Part shown: piece after piece, positions 28,207 through 37,148 of the stretch
Numbering within the stretch: the stretch's first letter is position 1
Layout of the letters: each line of letters starts with the position of its first letter
Assembly (NCBI RefSeq): GCF_000017805.1
Contig: NC_009767.1
Location: 1,922,001 to 1,986,000, forward strand
Origin: Roseiflexus castenholzii DSM 13941
Lineage (GTDB): Bacteria > Chloroflexota > Chloroflexia > Chloroflexales > Roseiflexaceae
Direction: 5' to 3'
DNA: 64,000 nucleotides
Program-made: the position numbers and the translations under genes
The notes under the pieces: model-generated
The model's input: the letters and a program-made list of their open reading frames with translations, nothing else
The model's database searches: none
Told to the model about the DNA's origin: nothing

Positions 28207-28354
28207 TACCAATGACCGGTGACCATCCGGCATGGTCACCCCGCGCAGCGCGAGGGGTCGTGCGCGACCCGCTCAGTTTCCTCGCTGCGTTTACCCTGAG
28301 CGAAGCGAAGGGCTCGGAATGCCACGCATGCGGCATCGTCAAGCGTCATTGGTA
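28207..28354 (+). mobile_element. MITE-like 148-bp element, copy D
   Basis: The best-preserved copy: TACCAATGAC (28207-28216) and GTCATTGGTA (28345-28354) are perfect 10-bp inverted ends. TTA flanks both sides (28204-28206, 28355-28357). The right TTA is the complement of the sucB stop codon TAA. It fills the gap between two convergent genes and may end transcription of both. Confidence 0.8.
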
Positions 28355-29554
28355 TTACCCCTCCAGCAACAGTCGCTCTGGGTCTTCCACCAGTTCTTTC
28401 ACCCGCACCAAAAATGATACCGCCTCACGCCCGTCGATAATGCGGTGATCGTAGGAAAGCGCGACATACATCATCGGGCGAATGACGACCTGCCCATCAA
28501 GCGCTACCGGGCGCTCCTGAATCTTGTGCATGCCCAGGATGCCAACCTGCGGTGTGTTGAGGATTGGCGTTGACATGAGTGAGCCGAAGATACCGCCGTT
28601 GGTGATGGTGAAGGTGCCTCCCTGGAGATCGGCAATCGTGAGTTTTGACTCGCGGGCGCGGCGCGCCAGTTCTTCGATGCCGCGCTCGATCTCGGCAAAA
28701 CTGAGGCGATTGGCGTCGCGCAACACCGGCACGACTAACCCTTCGTCGGTGCTGACGGCAATACCGATGTCGTAATAGTGTTTGATGATGATCTCGTCGC
28801 CACGGATTTCGGCATTGAGCAACGGGAAGGCTTTCAGCGCGCCGATGACTGCTTTCGTGAAGAACGACATGAAACCGAGACCGACGCCATGACGCTCGCG
28901 AAACGGATCGCGATGGCGCTTGCGCAGGTCGATGACGGCGCTCATATCGATCTCGTTGAATGTCGTCAGCATTGCCGCTGTGCGTTGCGCTTCAACAAGA
29001 CGGGCGGCAATCGTCTGGCGGCGGCGACTCATCCGAATGCGCTCCTCACGCCGTCCTTCGCCGGAGACCGGCGCAGGAACAGGCGGAGGCGCCGATGTCG
29101 GAGCGGGCGGCGGGGGGGTGTGTTCCATCGGCGCAGGACGGGGCGCCCTCTCGCGTTTGAGCACGTCCTCTTTCGTCACCCGACCGCCGGGACCGCTGCC
29201 GGGGATGGCGGCAATGTCCACCCCCTGCGTCTCGGCGACCCGGCGCGCGACCGGAGTAGCCATCACTCTGGTTCCGGATGCGCCATCGTGCGACTGCGCC
29301 GCGACCGGCGTCTCAGCGGTTTCAGCGATAATGCCCAGGATTTCGCCCATGGTCACAATCGCGCCATCAGGTTTGAGAATGTGGCTCAGAACCCCAGACT
29401 CTTCGGCGGTCACCTCAACGGTTACTTTATCGGTTTCGAGTTCGACCAGCACCTCACCGGCGGTGATCGGGTCGCCTTCGTGTTTGCGCCATGCCCCAAC
29501 CGTGGCTTCGACGATCGACTCTCCCAGTGTTGGGACCTTAATCTCGACTGCCAT
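28355..29554 (-). CDS. sucB: 2-oxoglutarate dehydrogenase E2, dihydrolipoyl succinyltransferase
   Basis: Core subunit of the 2-oxoglutarate dehydrogenase complex, moving succinyl groups to CoA. 399 residues: lipoyl domain (1-80) with ELETDKVTVEV, a flexible linker, the E1/E3-binding domain (about 97-135; TPVARRVAETQGVDI), a Pro/Ala linker and the catalytic domain (about 170-399) ending SYDHRIIDGREAVSFL. It follows sucA by 14 bp. No E3 gene lies in the window. The lipoyl lysine needs the ligase at 13384-14450 or an equivalent pathway. Confidence 0.95.
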   Translation of the reverse strand: MAVEIKVPTLGESIVEATVGAWRKHEGDPITAGEVLVELETDKVTVEVTAEESGVLSHILKPDGAIVTMGEILGIIAETAETPVAAQSHDGASGTRVMATPVARRVAETQGVDIAAIPGSGPGGRVTKEDVLKRERAPRPAPMEHTPPPPAPTSAPPPVPAPVSGEGRREERIRMSRRRQTIAARLVEAQRTAAMLTTFNEIDMSAVIDLRKRHRDPFRERHGVGLGFMSFFTKAVIGALKAFPLLNAEIRGDEIIIKHYYDIGIAVSTDEGLVVPVLRDANRLSFAEIERGIEELARRARESKLTIADLQGGTFTITNGGIFGSLMSTPILNTPQVGILGMHKIQERPVALDGQVVIRPMMYVALSYDHRIIDGREAVSFLVRVKELVEDPERLLLEG

Positions 29555-29568
29555 ACCATCCTCGTGGT

Positions 29569-32430
29569 TCAGTGATACTGTTCAACTGCTGGCGCGCGCA
29601 GCGCCTCGGCGATCAGGCGTTGCTGCTCGATCAGATGCAACGCCAGCGATCCTTCCGATGGACTCGCCGATGCCGGTCGCCCGACATAACTGAGCGTCAG
29701 GTCGGGTCCGATCAGTTCGCGCAGACGCGGCGCAACATAGCGCCAGGCGCCCATGTTCTCCGGCTCTTCCTGCAACCAGATGACCTCCTGAAGATTGGGG
29801 TAGCCCGCCAGCACGTCGCGCAGTTCATCGACGGGGAAGGAATACAATTCCTCCAGCCGCACCACTGCGACGCCATTCGTCAACGGCGTGTCGCTGGCGC
29901 TCAGCAGATCGACATAGATTTTCCCGGAACAGAGCACCAGGCGCGCAACATCCGCCGGACGCTCACGTGCCTGTGGATCGTCGATCACCCGCTGGAAGCG
30001 CCCTTCGCTGAGATCGTGCAGCGATGACGCAGCGCGTGGGTGGCGCAGCAGGCTTTTGGGCGTCATCACAATCAATGGGCGCGGATCGGCGTTCAACAGG
30101 AGCGCCTGGCGGCGCAGCAGATGGAAATACTGCGCTGCCGTGGTACAGTTCGCCACCCGAATGTTGTCCTCGGCGGCAAGTTGCAAAAAGCGTTCGAGGC
30201 GCGCGCTCGAATGTTCGGGACCCTGCCCTTCGTAACCGTGAGGGAGGAGCATGACAAGCGCCGGCGTTTGTCCCCATTTCTTGCGCGCCGACACGATAAA
30301 CTGATCGATGATGACCTGCGCGCCGTTGGCGAAGTCGCCGAATTGCGCCTCCCAGATGACGAGCGCCTGCGGGTTGTGCGCCGAATAGCCGAACTCGAAA
30401 CCGAGTGCAGCCGCTTCGGAGAGCGGACTATTGTAGACCGCAAACGATGCACGCGCCTGCGGCAGCGCCTGGAGGGGACACCAGCGTTCATCAGTCTGCG
30501 CATCGTGCAGCACCAGATGGCGCTGGCTAAACGTGCCGCGCTCAACGTCCTGTCCGGTCAGGCGGATGGGGATGCCCTCTTCCAGGAGCGAGGCGAATGC
30601 CAGAATCTCGGCGTGCGCCCACTCGATGGCGCCTGGCATATGCAGCGCCGTGCGCCGCCGTTCCAGCATGCGTTCCAGTCGCGGGTGCGCCCGAAAGCCA
30701 GGGGGCCACTGGAGGAGCGCCTCGTTGAGCGCAACCAGTCGCTCGGCGGCAACGGCGGTATGCGTGCGTCGGGCGATGCCCGGAGGCGGCGATGGCGGCG
30801 GCTCCTCGAAGTGCGGGTGCGCTTCCGCTTCGCTGCGCGCCTGCTGTAACCGATCCCAGACGGTCGTCATCATCTGGTTCGACTCTTCGGCGGATATCAC
30901 GCCTTCCGCGATCAGTTTCGACGCCCACTGCTCACGAACCGTCGGGTGTCGCGCGATAATCGTGTACATCGTTGGTTGCGTAAATGCAGGTTCATCGCCT
31001 TCGTTATGCCCCCAACGCCGGTAGCCGACCAGATCGATCAGAAAGTCCTTGCCGAAGCGCTCGCGGTAGGCGTAAGCCATGCGCGCCACCGCGATGCACC
31101 CCTCGACATCATCGGCATTGACGTGGACAATCGGAATCTCGAACCCTTTCGCCAGATCGCTGGCGTAGAGCGTCGAACGGCCTTCGCGCGGCGAGGTGGT
31201 GAACCCGATCTGATTGTTGACGATAATGTGGATAGTTCCGCCGGTGCTATACCCGGCAAGGTTGGCAAGGTTCAGCGTCTCGGCGACGATCCCCTGACCG
31301 GGAAAAGCCGCATCGCCGTGGATGAGGATTGGGAGCGAAGCGCGTTTATCCTGCACCGGCGCACCCGCTTGATCGCACTGTTCCTGCACGGCGCGCGCGC
31401 GCCCGGCGACAACCGGATTGACAAACTCCAGGTGACTGGGGTTGGGCGCCAGCGTGATCGGCATCTGCTCGATCCCGGCTTCGCGGAAAGCGCGGTGTGC
31501 GCCGAGGTGGTACTTGACGTCCCCAACCCACCCGGCAGCGCCGCGTCCGGCCGGTGAGAGCGCCGCGTCGCGCCCGGCAGTCAGAAATTCGCTCAGAATG
31601 GCACTATACGGCTTGCCCAGAATATGCGCCAGCACATTCAGGCGCCCGCGATGCGCCATTCCGATGACGACTTCGCGCACGCCGCCGACCGCAGCATTGC
31701 GAATGATCGAGTCGATCATTGGGATCAGCATGTCGCATCCTTCGATTGAGAACCGCTTCTGCCCGACAAAGGTCTGGTGCAGATAACGCTCGAAGGTCTC
31801 AACCTCGGTCAGGCGTTCGAGAAGTTCACGTTTGCGAACATCGTCGAAGCCGTAGAAGAATCGACGGCTCTCGACTGCGTCGCGGATCCAGGCGCGTTCC
31901 TCAAAGACCTGCACATGGTCGGTTTCGTAGCCGATTGTGCCGCAGTAGACCTCGCGCAGTTTTTGCACGCCGTCGAGTGCATTGCGCGACTCGGCAGCCA
32001 GGGGTCCGCGCACGATATAGGCGGGCAGGAGCGCCAGGTCGGCATCGGTGACGTCGTGGATGGCGGCATCAAGACCCGGATCGCCGGGCGGATCGCTGCC
32101 GAGCGGGTCGATCCGCGCCGCCAGATGCCCCAGCTCGCGAATGTAGCGAATGAGACGGGCGGCAGCGACGGTGTGGGTGACATCGATCGGCGATGTTGGA
32201 CCGATATGCGCTTTGGAGAGATCAATGTCCGGCGCAGTCTGGAGATCGATCATCGGAAGCGCCGCAGGTGGAGGTGTGGCAACGGCAACCGTTGCGATCT
32301 CCTCCGGCGACCAGTGCGCGAAGAAGGTGCGCGTCGCCGGGTCGACCGACTCAGGGTTGGCGCGGTAGCGTTCGTAGAGTTCGATCACGTATCCGGCGTT
32401 TGGTCCGTGAAACAGTGTATCGGCAGGCAT
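29569..32430 (-). CDS. sucA: 2-oxoglutarate dehydrogenase E1
   Basis: Thiamine-diphosphate-dependent E1 of the TCA cycle, 953 residues, near the usual 930-1000. The N-terminal E2-binding peptide (LFHGPNAGYVIELYERYRANP) is present, then the ThDP core with HRGRLNVLAH and GDAAFPGQGIVAETLNLANL, VNNQIGFTTSP, and the C-terminal transketolase half with LLPHGYEGQGPEHSSARLER. It forms an operon with sucB. An extended -10 (TGC-TATAAT on this strand, 32463-32468) precedes it. Confidence 0.96.
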   Translation of the reverse strand: MPADTLFHGPNAGYVIELYERYRANPESVDPATRTFFAHWSPEEIATVAVATPPPAALPMIDLQTAPDIDLSKAHIGPTSPIDVTHTVAAARLIRYIRELGHLAARIDPLGSDPPGDPGLDAAIHDVTDADLALLPAYIVRGPLAAESRNALDGVQKLREVYCGTIGYETDHVQVFEERAWIRDAVESRRFFYGFDDVRKRELLERLTEVETFERYLHQTFVGQKRFSIEGCDMLIPMIDSIIRNAAVGGVREVVIGMAHRGRLNVLAHILGKPYSAILSEFLTAGRDAALSPAGRGAAGWVGDVKYHLGAHRAFREAGIEQMPITLAPNPSHLEFVNPVVAGRARAVQEQCDQAGAPVQDKRASLPILIHGDAAFPGQGIVAETLNLANLAGYSTGGTIHIIVNNQIGFTTSPREGRSTLYASDLAKGFEIPIVHVNADDVEGCIAVARMAYAYRERFGKDFLIDLVGYRRWGHNEGDEPAFTQPTMYTIIARHPTVREQWASKLIAEGVISAEESNQMMTTVWDRLQQARSEAEAHPHFEEPPPSPPPGIARRTHTAVAAERLVALNEALLQWPPGFRAHPRLERMLERRRTALHMPGAIEWAHAEILAFASLLEEGIPIRLTGQDVERGTFSQRHLVLHDAQTDERWCPLQALPQARASFAVYNSPLSEAAALGFEFGYSAHNPQALVIWEAQFGDFANGAQVIIDQFIVSARKKWGQTPALVMLLPHGYEGQGPEHSSARLERFLQLAAEDNIRVANCTTAAQYFHLLRRQALLLNADPRPLIVMTPKSLLRHPRAASSLHDLSEGRFQRVIDDPQARERPADVARLVLCSGKIYVDLLSASDTPLTNGVAVVRLEELYSFPVDELRDVLAGYPNLQEVIWLQEEPENMGAWRYVAPRLRELIGPDLTLSYVGRPASASPSEGSLALHLIEQQRLIAEALRAPAVEQYH

Positions 32431-32462
32431 GGATCACCTATTCTTTGTCCTTTTGCTCACCC

Positions 32463-32468
32463 ATTATA
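32463..32468 (-). promoter_or_regulatory. Extended -10 of the sucAB promoter
   Basis: On the minus strand TGC-TATAAT lies about 33 bp ahead of the sucA ATG. The -35 region is poor. Confidence 0.5.
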
Positions 32469-32699
32469 GCACTCGTATCGTTGCTATTGGCATAGCTGCG
32501 GTTCCGCAGCAATCGCCTGGTGTCGGTCCGTGCGTCATCGCTGTCAGACCAGAGCAACATGCGTGTGAAAGCCAGGACTGACCTGAAGGTGCATCAGCGC
32601 TCCATTCTCTTCCCTTGTCTGAATTTCCTGCTTTTGTGTTCCCCGTCCGGTAGCTGGCGTCGTTTTGAGAAAGATGGCGCTGACATGTGTTCAGATCAC

Positions 32700-32729
32700 T
32701 TGAGTCTGTCCTCAGACGTGCGCTATAGT
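32700..32729 (+). promoter_or_regulatory. Promoter of the desaturase gene
   Basis: A -35 TTGAGT (32700-32705), an 18-bp spacer and a -10 TATAGT (32724-32729), about 93 bp upstream of the GTG start. The rest of the 32431-32821 gap shows nothing else. Confidence 0.5.
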
Positions 32730-32821
32730 GGAAGAAACAAGAAAAAAGGTTCTCTGGCGGCACTGCGCGCTTCAGCGGGAAGCGTCACGTCAGCGAACGA
32801 AGTTCTACGAGGAATAGCATC

Positions 32822-33847
32822 GTGTCTTCAGTCAGCAACGCAGAGTACATCGCACTCAAGAAACTCATCAAGGAACGCGGTCTGCTCGATAAGCAACCCT
32901 GGTTTTTCATTGGCGTCATTGCGCTCAAGGTCGGTATGCTCGTAGCCAGCATCATTATCCTGTTTTTGGTCGATAATCTCTGGATTCAGGCGTTGAACGC
33001 AATTTTCATGGGATTTGTCCTGGCACAGATCGGGTTTACGTCACATAGCGCCTGCCATCGGCAGATTTTTCACAAAGTCGGTTGGAACGATGTGGTTGGC
33101 ATCTTTCTGGGCAACCTGCTGCTGGGATTGAGCGCCGAATGGTGGACCGGCAAGCACAATGCGCACCATGCGCATCCGAACCACGATGGAATGGACCCCG
33201 ACCTGGACGTGCCGGTGGTGGCGTTCACGCCGGAGCAGGCGGAGTCGCGTCGCGGCATCTGGCGCTGGATGGTGAAGCATCAGGCGTTTCTTTTCTTTCC
33301 GCTGCTCACATTGCAGGGATACGCGCTGCGCGAGGTCAGTTATCGCTTTGTGCTGAGTCCTGAGTCGCGGCGGCGCGGCATCGAGATTGCGATGATGGCG
33401 CTCAACCTGGTCTGGTATCCGACGTTGCCGATTCTTGCGCTGGGACCGGTGGCAGGGATCGGGTTCATTCTGATCAGTCAGGCGTTCTTTGGCGTGTACC
33501 TGGGGTCGGTCTTTGCGCCCAATCACAAAGGGATGCTGATTGTCGATGACAATACGCAGATCGACTTTTTGCGCCTGCAAGTGCTGACGGCGCGCAATGT
33601 CAGCGGGCATCCGATTACCGACTTTTGGTACGGCGGTCTGAACTATCAGATCGAGCATCATTTGTTCCCGTCGCTGCCGATGCACCGGCTGCGCGAAGCG
33701 AGCATGATCGTCAAGGAGTTCTGCGCCGGGCACGGCATTTCGTACCACGAAACGTCGATGATCCAGTCGTACCGCGAAATCCTGGGCTATCTCCACGAAA
33801 TCGGTGCGTCGCTGCGCGCGCCGAAAGCGGTTTCGTCATCGGTGTAG
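32822..33847 (+). CDS. Membrane fatty acid desaturase
   Basis: A 341-residue integral di-iron desaturase of the linoleoyl-CoA/front-end type without a cytochrome b5 domain. The three histidine boxes are HSACH (75-79), HNAHH (112-116) and QIEHH (276-280). Four or more membrane helices lie at about 30-70, 92-108, 150-165 and 195-230. It uses O2, which agrees with acsF in showing aerobic ability. The start is GTG, behind AGGA. It stands alone, with repeats on its downstream side. Confidence 0.9.
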   Translation: MSSVSNAEYIALKKLIKERGLLDKQPWFFIGVIALKVGMLVASIIILFLVDNLWIQALNAIFMGFVLAQIGFTSHSACHRQIFHKVGWNDVVGIFLGNLLLGLSAEWWTGKHNAHHAHPNHDGMDPDLDVPVVAFTPEQAESRRGIWRWMVKHQAFLFFPLLTLQGYALREVSYRFVLSPESRRRGIEIAMMALNLVWYPTLPILALGPVAGIGFILISQAFFGVYLGSVFAPNHKGMLIVDDNTQIDFLRLQVLTARNVSGHPITDFWYGGLNYQIEHHLFPSLPMHRLREASMIVKEFCAGHGISYHETSMIQSYREILGYLHEIGASLRAPKAVSSSV

Positions 33848-33929
33848 GGGTGCAGACCTCAAAGGTCGGGGACGTTCAACGGACCTTCCTCCCCGACCTT
33901 TGAGGTCGGGCGCGCGCCTTTCCATCGGT

Positions 33930-34077
33930 TACCAATGACGATTGACGATGCCGCATGCGTGTCATTCCGAGCCCTTCGCTTCGCTCAGGGTAAACGCAGC
34001 GCGGAATCTGCGCGGCTCGCGCACGACCCCTCGCGCTGCTCGGGGTGACCATGCCGGATGGTCACAGGTCATTGGTA
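33930..34077 (-). mobile_element. MITE-like 148-bp element, copy E
   Basis: Ends TACCAATGAC (33930-33939) and GTCATTGGTA (34068-34077), 148 bp, flanked on both sides by GGT. It is inverted relative to copies A and D. Confidence 0.75.
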
Positions 34078-34188
34078 GGTGACGTTCAACAGTCGAACTT
34101 GGTTCCCCGCGCAAACCTCAAAAGTCGGGGACGTTCAATGGACCTTCCTCCCCGACCTTTGAGGTCGGGCGCGCGCCTTTCCATCGGT

Positions 34189-34336
34189 TACCAATGACGA
34201 TTGACGATGCCGCATGCGTGTCATTCCGAGCCCTTCGCTTCGCTCAGGGTAAACGCAGCGCGGAATCTGCGCGGCTCGCGCACGACCCCTCGCGCTGCTC
34301 GGGGTGACCATGCCGGATGGTCACAGGTCATTGGTA
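34189..34336 (-). mobile_element. MITE-like 148-bp element, copy F
   Basis: Duplicate of copy E carried by the 259-bp tandem duplication, with the same ends and the same GGT flanks; it is not an independent insertion. Confidence 0.75.
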
Positions 34337-34561
34337 GGTGACGTTCAACGGTCGAACCTGGTTCCCCGCGCAAACCTCAAAAGTCGGGGACGTTTTTGAC
34401 CTTTCCACGCGCAACCTGCACCCTTTGCTCCTCTCCCCTCTTGCCTCTTGTCTCTGATTTGCACAGTTTTTGAACATATCTTGCAGATTGAATGAAATGT
34501 CTGCCGATCATTTCGAGCGATTGCGCAGCGAAGATGTAAGCGATGTGTAGTGAAAATAGTG

Positions 34562-34589
34562 TTGAAACTGGAATCGCCTGTGCTATAGT
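34562..34589 (+). promoter_or_regulatory. Promoter of the first photosynthesis gene run
   Basis: A -35 TTGAAA (34562-34567), a 16-bp spacer and an extended -10 TGTGC-TATAGT (34584-34589). Transcription would start near 34596, leaving a leader of about 200 bases before the LhaA-like gene at 34805. The stretch 34392-34561 shows no gene. Confidence 0.65.
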
Positions 34590-34708
34590 AATACTACGAA
34601 CTCTGAACTACAGCTTCTGCCGTGATGCACTGCGTAGAGCAATAACACGCAGCATGTGCTTCTTTCTGTTGATTTTTATCCCGTTTTCGTAGTTCAGAGA
34701 TATTACTA
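34587..34708. promoter_or_regulatory. Inverted repeat over the start of the photosynthesis transcript
   Basis: TAGTAATA...CTCTGAACTAC (34587-34611) is matched by an inverted GTAGTTCAGAG.TATTACTA (34689-34708), apart from 6 extra bases in the left arm. The left arm overlaps the -10 and start point, so it may be a repressor site, or the whole may fold as an RNA hairpin with a loop of about 76 bases. The TGAACTACAG part (34604-34613) recurs at 42452-42461. Confidence 0.45.
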
Positions 34709-34804
34709 CACAGTTGTCGAATATCAACTCTATTGGCGCAAACGGTGATGTTTGCAGCGACACGGCGTTGTGAACAGGTAAGCACATTTTTAGGGAGGCG
34801 ACGT

Positions 34805-36178
34805 ATGAATCTGCTGCGCACAATCGGTCGGTTCTTGCTGGGCGCGCTGAAGGTGTTGCGTCTGGCGCTGCCAAAACTGGGCGTTGGCTGGATGTTTGCC
34901 CTGCTCACCAGCAACTTCAATCGCGTGTCGATCGTTGAACTGGGGGTTATGGCCGTCATCGTGACAACGATGATCGGCCTGCACCATTTCCTGTCGCCAT
35001 TCCAGGTGGTCTGGGGGCGCATCGCCGACAATCATCCGGTCTTCGGGCTGCGCCGCACGCCGTACCTGCTCCTCGGCGCAACGGTTGCCAGCCTGGTGTT
35101 CCTGGCATTGCCATCGGTTGCACTGGCGATGGGTGAAGGGTCGGTGCTGGCGATTGTCGCCGGGTATGCGCTTCTCATTATCTTTGGCATCAGTATTGCA
35201 GCCATGGGCGACTGCCACCATGCGCTGATTGCCGAGGTGACCAACCCAAAGACGCGCGGCGGCGTGATTGCGGTGGTCTGGACATTCACCATCATGAGCA
35301 CGATTATCGCTGCAACGGTCATCAAGGCGCGCATGCCAGCGTATACGCCTGAGTCGATGCAGGCGCTCTACAATCTGACGCCGCTGGTGGTGATCGGTGC
35401 GACGCTGCTCGGCGTGCTCGGTATCGAAAGGCGTCTGAGCCGCCAGGAACTGGCGGTCGCCCTCGAACGCGCACGCGCTGCTGCGCCTCCGGGCAACCCG
35501 CTGAGCGCAGCGTTCGGTCTGCTGCGCCAGAACCCGCAGGTGCGCGCGTTCTTCGGGTTTGTGTTCCTTTCGATCATCGGTATCTTCCTGCAAGACTCGA
35601 TCCTGGAGGTCTTTGGCGCTGAGGTCTTCCACATGACCTTGAAGGAGACGACGACATTTACGCAAACGTGGGGCGGCGGTGTGCTCGGCGGTATGCTGAT
35701 CATGGGTCTGCTCAGCGCCATCTTCCCGATCGGCAAGAAACTGATCGCGCTGATCGGCGGCGTCGGCACCGCCTTTGGTCTCGGATTGCTGGCGGTCTGT
35801 GCGCTTACCGAACAGCGCGCGTTGCTCAATCCGGCAATTATGCTGATGGGCGTCAGCACCGGGCTGTACAACGTCGGTGCGCTGTCGCTGATGATGGATA
35901 TGACCGTCGAAGGCGCCACGGGTCTGTACATGGGCATGTGGGGCATGGCGCAGGCATTCGGCACGGCAACGGCGAATATTCTGGCAGGTGCGCTCCACAC
36001 GGTGCTGATCGAGGCGCAGGCGCTTAGCCAGACGCTGGGGTATGGCGTGATCTTCGGTCTGGAAGCAGTGCTGATGATTGTCGGCATTGCGCTGCTGTCC
36101 GGCGTCAGCGTCGAAGCCTTCCGTGGTTTGACGCGCGCCGACATTACGCGCGCCATGGAAGCGGGCGCGGTCGCTTGA
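34805..36178 (+). CDS. PucC/LhaA-family membrane protein
   Basis: A 457-residue, 12-helix protein of the PucC/LhaA/Bch2 branch of the major facilitator superfamily. In purple bacteria these proteins help assemble light-harvesting complexes and probably hand over bacteriochlorophyll. Family features include WGRIADNHPVFGLRRTPYLLLG after helix 2 and the repeated half pattern near 300. ATG 34805 has GGGAGG upstream; the longer frame to 34733 lacks a site. It heads the run leading to bchN. A related gene is at 47932. Confidence 0.9.
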   Translation: MNLLRTIGRFLLGALKVLRLALPKLGVGWMFALLTSNFNRVSIVELGVMAVIVTTMIGLHHFLSPFQVVWGRIADNHPVFGLRRTPYLLLGATVASLVFLALPSVALAMGEGSVLAIVAGYALLIIFGISIAAMGDCHHALIAEVTNPKTRGGVIAVVWTFTIMSTIIAATVIKARMPAYTPESMQALYNLTPLVVIGATLLGVLGIERRLSRQELAVALERARAAAPPGNPLSAAFGLLRQNPQVRAFFGFVFLSIIGIFLQDSILEVFGAEVFHMTLKETTTFTQTWGGGVLGGMLIMGLLSAIFPIGKKLIALIGGVGTAFGLGLLAVCALTEQRALLNPAIMLMGVSTGLYNVGALSLMMDMTVEGATGLYMGMWGMAQAFGTATANILAGALHTVLIEAQALSQTLGYGVIFGLEAVLMIVGIALLSGVSVEAFRGLTRADITRAMEAGAVA

Positions 36179-36193
36179 TTTGAGGTGTTGCAG

Positions 36194-36991
36194 GTGACCG
36201 AGGTTCTTCCCATTCGGTTCGATGCCATTGCCGGTGCGTATGATCAGGTGCGCGGTCATCCGCCGGAAGTCGCGGAGCAGATCGGCAGGGCGATTGCGGC
36301 GCTTGTGGGGAACAACGCTCATGTGCTGGAACTTGGCGTTGGCACCGGTCGCATCGCTCTGCCCGTTGCCACAGCCGGTTGCCGGGTTGTCGGGATCGAT
36401 ATTTCCGCCGAAATGCTACACACGGCTCGCGCAAAAGAAGGCGGCGGCGCGCTCCGGTTGTTGCAGGGCGATATCGAGCGTCTTCCGTTTGCCGATGCGG
36501 TGTTCGATGCAACGCTGGCTGTGCATGTGCTCCATCTGGCGCGCGATTGGCGCGGCGTGCTCGCCGAGGCGCTGCGGGTCCTCCGCCCTGGCGGGGTCTT
36601 TATTCAGGGGCGCGACTGGCGCGATCCGCAGAGTTGCGTCGGTCGCCTACGCAGCAAACTGCGGGAAACGTTGATGGACCTGTTGCCTGGCTCGCGTCCG
36701 CCGGGCGCGGGCGCCGCAGTCGGGCAGGCGCTGGTGAAACTTGGCGCAACGGTTGAACCTGAGATGGTGGCGGCTGCCTGGGTAGCGCCGATCAGCCCGG
36801 CACAGGTGCTTGAGGAGATGGAGTCACGCTCGGATGCCGAAACCTGGGTGCTCGATGATGCGACCCTGAGCGCGGCGCTCGAACGGCTGCGCGCATGGGC
36901 GGCGAGCGTCTACGACGATCTGAACCGGACCGAAATGGTCGAGCGACGGTTTGTGCTTCAGGCAGCGCGATTCGGCGCTGAACGCCCCTGA
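36194..36991 (+). CDS. Class I SAM-dependent methyltransferase
   Basis: A 265-residue methyltransferase. SAM motif I LELGVGTGR lies near residue 46, GIDISAEML next, and the post-motif ALRVLRPGGVFI near 130. The substrate is unknown. Its place between an LhaA-like carrier and bchN suggests a pigment-related or regulatory task, but it does not resemble BchM, BchU or BchQ/R closely by eye. The start may be GTG 36194 (TGAGGTG upstream) or GTG 36185. Confidence 0.75.
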   Translation: MTEVLPIRFDAIAGAYDQVRGHPPEVAEQIGRAIAALVGNNAHVLELGVGTGRIALPVATAGCRVVGIDISAEMLHTARAKEGGGALRLLQGDIERLPFADAVFDATLAVHVLHLARDWRGVLAEALRVLRPGGVFIQGRDWRDPQSCVGRLRSKLRETLMDLLPGSRPPGAGAAVGQALVKLGATVEPEMVAAAWVAPISPAQVLEEMESRSDAETWVLDDATLSAALERLRAWAASVYDDLNRTEMVERRFVLQAARFGAERP

Positions 36992-37084
36992 CCCTTGAGT
37001 CCTCGTTGAACAATGGTATCCGTTGCAGACCATAGGACATAGGAAGGTTAGCCGGGCAAGAGGCAAGCAGGAGAAGGCGGGCGG

Positions 37085-37133
37085 GGAAGACGGGTTGGTT
37101 CTCAGTTCTCGGTTCTCGGTTCTCGTAACCCCT
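37085..37133. repeat. GGTTCTC simple repeat before bchN
   Basis: Three to four GGTTCTC/AGTTCTC units lie just before the bchN start, of the same type as at 6690 (opposite strand), 38933 and inside bchB. Confidence 0.6.
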
Positions 37134-37148
37134 AAGCAAGGCAATGCC

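Larger units (their letters stand above)
33852..34391. repeat. Tandem duplication of a 259-bp unit
   Basis: Unit 1 (33852-34110) and unit 2 (34111-34369) are nearly identical and are followed by a 22-bp start of a third. Each contains a GACCTTTGAGGTC inverted repeat and one complete 148-bp MITE-like element. The few differences (for example GCAGACCTC against GCAAACCTC) show a recent copying event. Confidence 0.85.

Noticed and set aside
34790..36322. A 510-residue minus-strand frame opposite the LhaA-like gene
   Set aside because: Antisense shadow, rich in His/Arg/Gln, with no recognisable domain.
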